DNA from: Coix lacryma-jobi var. lacryma-jobi
Taxonomy: Eukaryota; Streptophyta; Magnoliopsida; Poales; Poaceae
Direction of reading: 5' to 3'
Length of the DNA: 64,000 nt
Assembly (NCBI GenBank): GCA_009763385.1
Contig: CM019823.1
Coordinates: 168,112,302 to 168,176,301 of the forward strand
The translations under genes and the position numbers were made by a program. Below the pieces are notes generated by a model, which was given only the letters and a program-made list of their open reading frames with translations, was not told the origin of the DNA and made no database searches. Of the stretch, positions 54,373 to 64,000 are shown piece after piece. Position 1 is the stretch's first letter. Every line of letters starts with the position of its first letter.

Positions 54373-56538
54373 TATCTTTATTTACTAATGGACTTTTAAT
54401 TTTATTTAGGCCCATTAGTAAATGTGGGGTTGCAACATCAATTAGGACCATATTGCTAATTGATGTGGGAGTGGAGAGTTTTCCTCTCTATATCCGCACC
54501 AACCCCAAGAGGTTCCTCTCATTAATCCCTACACCACCGACTCTTCTTTATCGTGAATCCATCACCGTTTGACCTCTAATCTTTTGTTATGTTTTCGACT
54601 AATGCTCCGACTAATTTTCTGTCTCTCGTCACCACCATCGGCCTCCTTCAGCACTGGCCCCGTGGCCCCTGGCTGTGCGCCGCCAGCAGGCCTTGGCCTG
54701 GTGCCGCTCCTGGCCAGCGCCCCAAGTACCTCACCGCTTCCTGGTCGAAGGAGCAGGGCTGAGCACACCACCGTGGCCGTTTGGGCCTTGCCCGTGCAGA
54801 CCACCACTGCCCCTGCGAGCGGCAGCGTGCTGCTGGCCAGCCATGGCCGGTCGAAGCCCCTCCCTTTGTTGCGTACGGTACAGCAGCAAGTTCCCGACCA
54901 TGGCATGAAGATGGAAGTCACGATTTGCGTTCAAAATCCAAGGTGAAAGATTACGTTTTTTATAAGTTGGCTACTTAATTAATCGTCCGTTATTTCTTCG
55001 TTTTAGGTCCGTTTTGAGTAGTTCAAGTTGCGTTAGATTCACACTTATGTAATCTACCTATCTAAACTAATATTAATCATGTTTTCAGCTTTTCAAAGTC
55101 ACGTTAGTTAGATCTAATCTATTATTTTATTAATGAAATTTTGTTAATCCATAACTTTCTTATTTCAACTCCGTTTTGATCCATTTAACTTGCGTTTGGT
55201 TCGTTTCGAAAAGTTCTTTCAAACTATATAACTTTCAATACTGTTTTTCATAATTAAAATTTGAGTTAAATCTAATCTAGTAATTAGTGTCTTTAATCTT
55301 GTTTTAGTTCATATCTTTCTCGTTAAAACTCCGATTATTGTGATTTTCGCGTCTGCGTGATCGTAGCGAACCGTAGATCAGTTTTCAAAACTCTTTACCT
55401 TGTTTTCTTATGTTTGATGTACTGTTCTAATAATAGGCTATGTTTGCTTTTGCATGATTGCTTTTGGATGCATGTGTGGTGTTCTGTGATCGTATGTCCA
55501 GTGAGGTGAGTTATACGTTGGTGATCAAGAAGAGGTTCGTGATCTAGAGATTGAGATCAAGAGTCAACCTTTGGAAGTATACAAGTCAACAGAAGAAGGA
55601 TCTTGAGTTTAAGGCAAGTAAAGCAATCGAGTGTTTTTTCGCAATCATGATCATGTTACTTAAATAATGTATGCATCAAATGATAAAAATGACTTATTAG
55701 CAACTTAAGAAATTATCTGTACGAGCACCTTCGGGATTTACAGTGCAACTGTTGGGGGTTATAGCTCTGGCTTTAGCTCAGTATGAGGACCTTTCTAGCT
55801 TGTTAGAGGTTACCGAAAGGCGCAAGAGGGGCTCCGATCTGTATGGTCTTGGCCGACCAGGTGGTTGTGCATTTTGTTTTTTTGTTAGTCACCGCTTGGA
55901 GGGGAGATTCATGCTTATTGATGGGGAAACCTAGCGGCCCTAACTTGTTAGACGAACCTTTGAAAGGCTTCATCGTGAACCCTGCCGACCTTCCTTGGAA
56001 GTGGGTTAAGAGGCTGGCTCCCTCGGGCGGAAAAGCAATTCACGTCTCGCAGTGAAAGTGTACACCTTTGCGCAAAGTTTATTAAACTGATATATCAGCC
56101 TTGCTCAAGGACACGAGTGGCCTTGAAGACGTAAAGATTATGACTTTGTTGGTTAACATGTTCATTGTTTACCGTTTTATGCTATTCATTATTTATGTTA
56201 CATTGATCATGAAACTTGGGATCTATATCACTTGTTGCTATACTTGTGGAGTTCGACATGGACTCACTCTGCTTTTCCCCACACCTCAGAGAGTTAAGCT
56301 TGGAGAAGCTTAGGCTGTGATCAACCAGTCAGTTGTTCCCTGTGAAGTGTCTCCATCTGAAGATCGGAGTGTCTTTCCGCTGTCTGCTCTTTAAGGTTAT
56401 GTTATTTGTTTTATATACGTTATGTATTTGAGCATTGTCTTTCGATATTACCCTTTATTTGTAGCTATATGTGAGATTTGACTTCTGGGCTCACATATGG
56501 TGTATACCTGGTTTTGTTCTTAAAACCGGGGTGTGACA

Positions 56539-58348
56539 AGCTTGAAGATCGCATCTAGTGGAGAATCAACATTCCTAGCAACAATATGATGATTAGAGTG
56601 ACTTGGCACATTTGGAACTTCATTATATCACTTGCATGGAGTCAAGTCACATGTTCAAGATGGCTATGCTCGAGGAATATCTACTTCTAAACATGACAAC
56701 CATTCCTCTCATTATGGAAAATGAAGTCAAGCGGCTTTGGTTCAAATGGGGATCAACTCAAGAGTTTAAAATTCGTATTTCAATTTATCTTGAGTAAATA
56801 GGAAAGCCGTACTATTAAGAGGGATGCAACATATAGTAGATGATTCTTCATAAGTGCTCAAACCAACCTAAGTGAGACATGAGAGAGCTAGAGCTAACTT
56901 TCGGCTATTTGCTGCACTGTCTGTCCATGTCCGGTATGAGCCCACAGCAGTGCGGCCATCCTTCTGGCCTAGTGATGAACCTGGTGAAGGGAGTCCTGCA
57001 TACCGGACATGTCCGGTATTTGCGGAGTTCTGTCTCGCAGCCTGTGCATGGGCGCCGGTACTACCGACCCTTGCGTCGGTACTACCGGTAGGTACTACCG
57101 GAGTTATAGCGGGTACTACCGGTAGGCATAATTTGGCCCAACACAGAGAGGTTGCAAAACCCCCTCTTAACTATCGGTACTACCGACCTGGTGGTCGGTA
57201 CTACGGAGATCCTTTTAGGGGTTTGAAAAGAAGGTTGGTTAAGGATATTTCTCGCGCAGTGAAGTCATACCGGACATGTCCGGTATGCATACCGGACAAG
57301 TCCGGGTATTTGTGGATTGGTGGCTAACAGTATCTTTGTGATGGGCGGTACTACCGCCCCTTGGGTCGGTACTACCGACCGGTACTACCGAAGTTATAGC
57401 GGTATACGGTAGACCAAAATTGGTCCAACTCAGAGAGGTTGCGAAAACCCTTGGTAACTAGCGGTACTACCGACCTTATGGTCGGTACTACCGGGCTCAT
57501 TCGGGAAGTTGAAAGATGGCCTGTTCAGTGTGTTTCTCTCGTAGCAAAGTCATACCGGACATGTCCGGTATGCATACCGGACATGTCCGGTATGAGCTGA
57601 CTCAGCCAACGGCTAGAAAACGGCTAGTTTCGAATGTGGGCTTATAAATACCCCAAGCCTCACCTTTGGAGGCTGCTGATTCTACTGGTTCCCACACTCA
57701 TTCTAAGCCTTTCAAAACACTTCCCAACCCTCTCTTAGTGAGTGATTGTCCTCTAATTGCCAAATCCATTTGTGGGTGGAGAGAGATTCAAAATTAGAGA
57801 GCAAGCCACCTCTTGAGCACTTGTGCAAATCGTCGATCTTGTTGTGCGCATTTGTTACTCTTGGACTCTACGGTCCTAGACGGTTAGGCGTCGCCGTTGA
57901 GCACCAAGAGATTTGTGGAGTGCCTCGGAAAGTTTGTGAAGGTTCGATCTCTCCTCAAAAGAGATCAACTAGTGGAAGGAGCATTGCGGGTGAAATAGAC
58001 CGCGGCTAGAGTGACCCGTGGTGTCCTCTAGAGCCCACCTTTGTGGTAGCTCGCAGCCAGCTCAACGGAGAGTAGGACCCGGGGGGGTGCCGAACTTCGG
58101 TGAAACAAATACCGTGTCATTTTTTGTTGTTTTACTTTCGCTGTTTGTTATTCTTCGTTTGCTAGTTGTTTTGCAAGCAATCAGTTCTATATATACATCA
58201 TACATAGTGATTGCAGGTTGTGTGAGAAATTGGAGAAGAAAAGGAGCAGTCCTGCACAACCCGTGCATACCGGACTCGTCCGGTATTCATGCCGGACTCG
58301 TCCGGTATTGATACCGGACATGTCGGTATTTACTGACTGCGCCCAAAT
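56539..58348 (+). repeat. Element F LTR, duplicated segment copy 1
   Basis: Matches 58541-60323 over its whole length, with a TATA box at 57643-57650. It contains palindromes TACCGGACATGTCCGGTA (57268, 57290, 57553, 57575, 58268, 58290, 58312) and GGTACTACCGACC-type motifs. The similarity stops after GCGCCCAAAT. A 192-base unique stretch (58349-58540) leads to copy 2. Confidence 0.85.
57643..57650 (+). promoter_or_regulatory. TATA box, F LTR copy 1
   Basis: GGGCTTATAAATACCCC, followed by a CT-rich leader; identical to copy 2. Confidence 0.65.
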
Positions 58349-58540
58349 CATAGTTCATTTATGATTGTTAAGAAAGGATTCAAAATGAAGCATGGTTGAA
58401 TGGCTTGAAATGGTGTGTGAAGACAGCAAGGAAAGAGTCTTTGAGGCACTAAGCAAGGGTGAAGGGCAAGCGACGGCTTGGCGGCTGAAGAACCTAGCTA
58501 GAGTGAAGAAGAAAGTACTTGCATTTAGTCGAAGGATCAA

Positions 58541-60539
58541 TCAAGCTTGAAGATCGCATCTAGTGGAGAATCAACATTCCTAGCAACAATATTGATTGGA
58601 GTGACTTGGCACATTTGGAACTTCATTATATCACTTGCATGGAGTCAAGTCACATGTTCAAGATGCTATGGCTAGCTCGAGGAATATCTACTTCTAAACA
58701 TGACAACCATTCCTCTCATTATGGAAAATGAAGTCAAGCGGCTTTGGTTCAAATGGGGATCAAATCAAGAGGTTAAAATTCGTATTTCAATTTATCTTGA
58801 GTAAATAGGAAAGTCGTACTATTAAGAGGGATGCAACATATAGTAGATGATTCTTCATAAGTGCTCAAACCATCCTAAGTGCGACATGAGAGAGCTAGAG
58901 CTAACTTTCGGCTATTTGCTGCACTGTCTGTCCATACCGGACATGTCCGGTATGAGCCCACAGTAGTGCGTCCATCCTTCTGGCCTAGTGATGGAACCTG
59001 GTGAAGGGAGTCCTGCATACCGGACATGTCCGGTATTTGGGGAGTTCTGTCTCGCAGCCTGTGCCATGGGCGGTAGGGTACTACCGACCCTTGCGTCGGT
59101 ACTACCGGAGTTATAGCGGTACTACCGGTAGGCATAATTTGGCCCAACACAGAGAGGTTGCAAAACTCCCTCTTAACTGTCGGTACTACCGACCTGGTGG
59201 TCGGTACTACCGAGATCCTTTTAAGGGTTGAAAAGATGGTTGGTTAAGGATATTTCTCGCGCAGTGAAGTCATACCGGTATGCAAACCGGACATGTCCGG
59301 TATTTGCGGATTGGGGGCTAACAGTATCTTGTGATGGGCGGTACTACCGCCCCTTGGGTAAGGTTCTACCGACCGGTACTACCGAAGTTATAGCGGGTAT
59401 ACGGTACGGCCAAAATTGGTCCAACTCAGAGAGGTTGCGAAAAACCCTTTGTAACTATGCGGTACTACCGACCTTATGGTCGGTACTACCGGGCTCATTC
59501 GGGAAGTTTGAAAGTTGGCCTGTTCAGTGTGTTTCTCTCGTAGCAAAGTCATACCGTATGAGCTGACTCAGCCAACGGCTAGAAAATGGCTAGTTTCGAA
59601 TGTGGGCTTATAAATACCCCCAAGCCTTCACCTTTGGAGGCTGCTGATTCTACTGGTTCCCACACTCATTCTAAGCCTTTCAAAACACTTCCCAACCCTC
59701 TTTTAGTGAGTGATTGTCCTCTAATTGCCAAATCCATTTGTGGGTTGAGAGAGATTCAAAATTAGAGAGCAAGCCACCTCTTGAGCACTTGTGCAAATCG
59801 TCGATCTTGTTGTGCGCATTCGTTACTCTTGGACTCTACGGTCCTAGACGGTTAGGCGTCGCCGTTGAGCACCCAAGAGATTTGTGGAGTGCCTCGGAAA
59901 GTTTGTGAAGGTTCGATCTCTCCTCAAAAGAGATCAACTAGTGGAAGGAGCATTGCTGCGGGTGAAATAGACCGCGGCTAGAGTGACCCGTGGTGTCCTC
60001 TAGAGCCCACCTTTGTGGTAGCTCGCAGCCGCCTCAACGGAGAGTAGGACCCGAGGGGATGCCGAACTTCGGTGTGAAACAAATACCGTGTCATTTTTGT
60101 GCTTTACTTTCGGCTATTTGTTATTCTTCGTTGTGCTAGTTGTTTTGCAAGCAATCAGTTCTATATATACATCATACATAGTGATTGCAGGTTGTGTGAG
60201 AAATTGGAGAAGAAAAGGAGCAGTCCTGCACAACCCGTGCATACCGGACTCGTCCGGTATTGATGCCGGACTCGTCCGGTATTGATACCGGACATGTCCG
60301 GTATTACTGACTGCGCCCAAATTTTAATCCTTGAGCTAATCTTTGTGGTGCAGGGTGAGCTTTAGGTGTATTAAATATAAGTCATATACTTTGTGTTTGT
60401 CTCTTGAGGGGTTGTTTTACTCCGATTGGGAGTTTCCAAGTAATTGGAAACTCACATACTAATTGCTTCCGCATTATAAGTTGTAAATTTTCAGAAAAGC
60501 CTATTCACCCCCCTCTAGGCGACACCTTAGGTCCTTTCA
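58541..60539 (+). repeat. Element F LTR, duplicated segment copy 2 and LTR end
   Basis: Second copy of the segment (to 60323) with TATAAATA at 59609-59616, then the unique LTR end to 60539. Palindrome triplet at 60242, 60264 and 60286. Several U3 palindromes present in copy 1 are shortened here (near 59270 and 59550). Confidence 0.85.
59609..59616 (+). promoter_or_regulatory. TATA box, F LTR copy 2
   Basis: Same GGGCTTATAAATACCCC context, about 930 bases before the LTR end. Confidence 0.65.
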
Positions 60540-60541
60540 AT

Positions 60542-60553
60542 TGGTATCGGAGC
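60542..60553 (+). other. Element F primer-binding site (initiator tRNA-Met)
   Basis: TGGTATCGGAGC, two bases after the LTR end; perfect match to the standard PBS. Confidence 0.9.
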
Positions 60554-60591
60554 TTGGACTCACGTTTGAGCTTCACCGCTTGTGAGAACCA

Positions 60592-61282
60592 ATGGATTCG
60601 CCTATGGAGACAAACGTGGTGCTTCTCCAAAATGATGGTTCAACTTTCTATCTTGGTCATCTTATGTACTCAATGCATTTCGGGCTATTAGCCCCATTAT
60701 TGAGCATATTGTGGATGCAAGCATATCTCTTTCTATAGTTGATTGGAGCAACTATAAGAACTTGACAAAAGAGGAAGAGATATGTGTGCAACTCAATGCT
60801 CATGCGTGTGTTTGATCATGTTGAACTCATTGAGTGCAGAGGTTCTTAAGGAGGCTATCTACAACGGAGAATCTCCACCGGAGAGTGCTCATGTCATTTG
60901 GACTAGACTTGCCCACTTGTATGGGAAGTCCAAATGTGATGAAGCATATGATTGTGATTCAATGGAAATGAAGTCCATTGAGTCATCATCATGTGAGGAA
61001 GCCTCAAGAAGCCTCAAGGAAGACGAGCCGGATCGAGGGCTGCCAGCTGCTGCTGCTCTGGACCCTGTCTGTCCATACCGGACATGTCCGGTATGGGTAC
61101 CGGACATGTCCGGTATCAGCCCAGCAGACAGGGAGCTAGCAGCAGACAGCAACGACTCTCATGCTCGGTGGCGACCAAGTGATGAGTCAACCTCAGTAGC
61201 TCATGATACTCATCACTTGTGTCTCATGGCCAAGAAGAACAAGAAGAAAGCAACCAAGAAAGATCAAGAGAGATTCTGGTGA
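60592..61282 (+). pseudogene. gag: Element F gag, N-terminal part (frameshifted)
   Basis: The Met at 60592, 39 bases after the PBS, opens MDSPMETNVVLLQNDGSTFY, typical of Sirevirus gag N-termini. The frame shifts near 60670, where the other frame reads an ISPIIEHIVDASIS segment, and again near 60810. The frame 60782-61282 covers a shortened UBN2 region (VIWTRLAHLYGKSK), then a Ser/Glu linker. Two TACCGGACATGTCCGGTA palindromes (61076-61115) lie inside this linker and are translated in frame. A Lys-rich segment follows. Confidence 0.7.
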
Positions 61283-62176
61283 GATCAAGGAGAAGGCATC
61301 AAGAGATAATCAAGTAGAGAGCGATGAGGATGATGAAGATGATGAATCTCTTGATTATCTCAAGTATGAAGACAAGCTCTTGTTCGTCAACTTGTTGAAG
61401 AAAAATGATGAGCTAGAAAAGGAGGTGGATGAACAAGAGCAATCCCTTCAAAATCAAGAAGAGTTCCTCATCTCCAAATTAGAAGAGCTAAAGGCATTAG
61501 AAGAAAGGTATGAAAAATTGTCAATTGAGCATGCCTTAGCTACTAACTCTCTATCTAATGTGGAAAGGCTAGAGAAGGAGAATACATGCTTAAGGCAAAA
61601 ATGAGTGATCTCTCATATGAGCACAAGTTCCTACAAGAGGACTTCACTTATCTCAAGTGCTCACATGAGAAGCTAGTGGAATCAAATGCCATGCTTGAGA
61701 TTGCACATGAGGTTGTTATTGCTATGGTAAAATCTTCTCAACCTCACACTACTACACTCACTAGTGCACCATCTCAATTAAATGTTATTTGTGCTAATGA
61801 GTGTGCCTCTCAAGCAAGCCAATCTTCGATTGAGCAAACTCTTAAAGAAAATGCTAGGCTCATCGAAGAAGTGGGAAATCTAAAGAAGGATGTGATTAGA
61901 TTGAAGGATGAGGAGAAAGCACAACCTTCTCAAGATAACCGTGATACCATTGTGAAGAAGCTTGAGAAGGGTTCAAACCTTGCTTCCTCCAAAGTCCAAC
62001 AATCTAGTCACATCTCAAGTCATGAGAAAGCAACCAAGGGCAAGAAACAAAAGAAGAGATTATGCTATGGTTGCGGATTGTATGGACATGAGTGGGCTAG
62101 GTGTCCACACAGACTTGGGCCGACAAATGTGAAGCGGCCGAACAAAAGGCATCAATCAAATTGGCCAAGCAAATGA
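61203..62176 (+). CDS. gag: Element F gag, coiled coil and first zinc knuckle
   Basis: Two overlapping frames (61203-61604 and 61586-62176). They begin with an acidic stretch (DEDDEDDESLDYLKYEDKLL) and continue as a long Glu/Lys/Leu coiled coil, then a Ser/Gln-rich linker and a basic run. The first CCHC knuckle is at 62063-62104 (CYGCGLYGHEWARC). The protein layout matches the gag tails of A and C. Confidence 0.7.
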
Positions 62177-62598
62177 AGAATGACGGGCCCAGTCCATGCC
62201 TCAAATGCAACAAGTTGGGTCACCTCACCAAGAGTTGCCCCACATACAAAGAGGCAAGAAAGATGGCTCAAGTTGCAACAAGAAGATGCTATGCATGCAA
62301 CGAGCCGGGACACATGGTTGATGCATGTCCAACAAGCAAGACAAGCAAAGCAAACAATGGGCGTATTTGCTATGCTTGTAGGAGAAAGGGGCATCTAAGC
62401 TATGATTGCCCAAATGGTATGTTTCCTAAGCCGAACACATTTGCAAATGATAAGGTGCTTAGGAAGGTCACAAAGGGACTTAGCACTAGTAAGGTGATGT
62501 GTTCACCGCATACTAGCTCTAAGGCCACTTGGGTGCCTAAGCACTTGTTGACTAACTTTGAAGGACCCAACAAGAGTTGGGTACCAAAATGTGCTTAG
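62101..62598 (+). CDS. gag: Element F gag, three further zinc knuckles
   Basis: A 165-codon frame, shifted from the preceding one. CCHC knuckles are at 62197-62238 (CLKCNKLGHLTKSC), 62287-62328 (CYACNEPGHMVDAC) and 62368-62409 (CYACRRKGHLSYDC). It ends with the TWVPKHLLTNFEGPNKSWVP linker that usually leads to the protease, but a stop follows and no protease, integrase or RT is found to the window end. Four knuckles in all is more than the one or two seen in A, B and C. Confidence 0.75.
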   Translation: MSTQTWADKCEAAEQKASIKLAKQMKNDGPSPCLKCNKLGHLTKSCPTYKEARKMAQVATRRCYACNEPGHMVDACPTSKTSKANNGRICYACRRKGHLSYDCPNGMFPKPNTFANDKVLRKVTKGLSTSKVMCSPHTSSKATWVPKHLLTNFEGPNKSWVPKCA

Positions 62599-64000
62599 GA
62601 TGTTGATGTAGGTACCAATGGTGAGATGTAGGCTTTCGGGGTGTTTGAGTAAGCAAAATGACATCTCAACTCAAACTATCAACCTATGTTGTTAATATTA
62701 TCCTATAGGGTTGACCCGAAGTTATGTGATGTTGATTTCACTTTTATTCATCTACACCATTGATGATAAGTGCCTAAAGCTTAGTAATTAAATGAATTTA
62801 ATTTATCCTTATGATATTTGCCATTCGATGCTCTTAATGGCTCTCTAGCAGAGCATTATCTTTGATGAAGTGCAGGGAAGCGAAATAAACTAGAGCCAAA
62901 AGGAAATTCAGAAGTGGCTGTTTTCTGGTTCTGATTTGCAAATACCGGACTTGTCCGGTATCGTACCGGACATGTCCGGTATGAGTAATTACTCTGACAG
63001 ACCAGTGACTCACATACGAAGATTTGGACGAAGTCTTTTCATACCGGACTTGTCCGGTATGTCTACCGGACATGTCCGGTATGGCCAGGAAAAGCACAGC
63101 GTCCTGATTTCAGAAGGATTTCTAAATCCTTGTGAACTAGTCCTATGCTCTAACAAAAGACCTGCGCAATTGATCAATAATTGTGTGTTTGTAAGCTTTG
63201 CTTAACTTAATTCAATTCTTAGCAAAGTTATGTGTCTAGGTCAAGGTAGAAAAGCATTCCCATATTCTTAAAAGGAAAAGTAAAGTGCTTTCACAAGTAA
63301 TTCAAAATGACTTGAGCACTTAGCAAGGGGAAGCTTAGTTTCTACCTTGAACCATTGTGATCTAACAACCTCTAAGTGATGTGATAGTTCTTGATAGAAA
63401 GAGTAGATCACTTTGACAAAGGCATGATCACTTGACAAGTCAAGTCAACAACGAAGATGATTATGCCATGGTTACTCTTAGTGGAACATATGTGAGCTCA
63501 AGGCCAAGGTATGTATTTACATACATGCTATATAAGTGCATATAGGATTCATAATGCTAGAATGTGCTTTCGGGGTGGTTGAGCAAGACAATTTGAAATT
63601 CTAACTCAACCTATCAACCTATTTTCATCATACTTGCTTATGTGGTTGACCCGTTGGTAATCTATGTTTATCTTATCTTTTGCTTCATCTTCACCATGAC
63701 ATAGAGTGCCTAAACTTGCTACCTATCCTTGCCTACATGAGATTTGAGCTTATTCTACTTGTGCTATGCTTATTGTCTTAACTTAGATCTCACATGTCGT
63801 TGTGTCTCAAGTGATTTGTGCTTAGAATTTACTCTCTTATCATATATGGAAAATTACTTTGTGTTGGCCGAAGTTGAACTTTGACTCTCACATTCTTAAT
63901 GGAATGAAAGTGCTTGGAAAGGAATTCAAATACTTGAAGCACTAATTGAGGGGGAGCTCAATTTCAACTTTGTGCCTTTTATGAGCTAATAAGGTTTATC
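62599..64000 (+). other. Element F downstream non-coding region
   Basis: No open frame with a recognisable domain. Two pairs of 18-bp palindromes (62943/62964 and 63042/63064) are present, and a diverged direct repeat starts at about 62632 and again at 63567 (CTTTCGGGGTG, then TATCAACCTAT and GGTTGACCCG). A purine tract ATTGAGGGGGAGCTC is at 63943-63957. This is probably the 3' UTR. Confidence 0.55.

Larger units (their letters stand above)
32958..56538 (+). mobile_element. Element E array: LTR1-int1-LTR2-int2-LTR3, gag-only Ty3/gypsy
   Basis: Three LTRs start TGTCACACCCTG and end GGTGTGACA (32958-35954, 40228-46246, 50531-56538). Two internal regions of about 4.3 kb lie between them. Each ends in the polypurine tract AAGGGGGGTAGATT, and int2 starts with a clear PBS. 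The internal regions encode gag, zinc knuckles and protease-like domains but no RT, RNase H or integrase, so the element is non-autonomous. The repeating unit int+LTR is about 10.29 kb, twice (35955-46246 and 46247-56538). The left flank is LTR G and the right flank is element F; their five-base flanks do not match. Confidence 0.85.
50531..56538 (+). repeat. Element E LTR3, carrying MULE copy 2
   Basis: Halves 50531-51377 and 54373-56538 flank a MULE. It agrees with LTR2 at nearly every site where LTR2 differs from LTR1. The TATA area is shortened to CTCTATATCC (54485-54494). Confidence 0.85.
56539..64000 (+). mobile_element. Element F: gag-only Sirevirus-type element, runs off the window
   Basis: An LTR (ending 60539) with Sirevirus-type end CACCCCCCTCTAGG...GTCCTTTCA, a PBS, gag with four zinc knuckles, then about 1.4 kb without pol. 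The LTR contains a 2-kb duplication. The left edge is cut by E. The 3' LTR would be beyond 64000. Confidence 0.75.

Noticed and set aside
57268..63081. GGACATGTCC fits the p53 half-site consensus
   Set aside because: Plants have no p53; the match follows from the palindrome itself.

Overview
This window looks like intergenic heterochromatin from a grass nuclear genome, probably panicoid. The evidence is indirect: it is almost wholly nested LTR retrotransposons of types abundant in grasses (Sirevirus-type Ty1/copia, Ty3/gypsy, tRNA-Asp-primed gypsy) plus a Mutator-like DNA transposon. I found no convincing host gene, tRNA, rRNA or CRISPR array. Nearly every coding region is broken by frameshifts or stops.

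Layout. (H) 1-2356: minus-strand fragment resembling a gypsy LTR/leader. (A) 2357-20725: plus-strand copia element of Sirevirus type that has lost its 5' LTR and gag start; it keeps gag, protease, integrase, RT/RNase H, a 3' UTR and a 3' LTR (18676-20725). (B) 8714-17744: minus-strand member of the same family nested in A's 3' UTR; it has almost no pol and a truncated 5' LTR. (C) 20726-28218: minus-strand copia element of another Sirevirus family with gag, pol, PBS and 5' LTR; its RNase H end is cut where A ends. (D) 28219-32009: degenerate gypsy material with an LTR and two tRNA-Asp primer-binding sites. (G) 32010-32957: minus-strand gypsy LTR cut off by E. (E) 32958-56538: tandem array LTR1-int1-LTR2-int2-LTR3 of a gag-only gypsy element; LTR2 and LTR3 carry the same 3.0-kb MULE in the same site, LTR1 has the empty site. 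(F) 56539-64000: plus-strand gag-only Sirevirus-like element whose LTR holds a 2-kb internal duplication.

The signals I find most unusual lie outside the genes. A and B carry two arrays of tandem hairpins, one in U3 and one in the 3' UTR. In both arrays the loop or core is conserved while the stem sequence changes with matching changes on the other arm. The 3' UTR hairpins alternate with sequences resembling the tRNA-iMet primer-binding site. All the Sirevirus-type elements carry arrays of short palindromes of the form CGG...CCG with family-specific centres. In F these are 18-bp palindromes set 21-22 bp apart in doublets and triplets, in the LTR, inside the gag reading frame and in the 3' region.

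Element boundaries were read by eye from TG...CA ends, PBS and polypurine tracts. Those marked approximate could move by tens of bases. No alignments or database searches were run.
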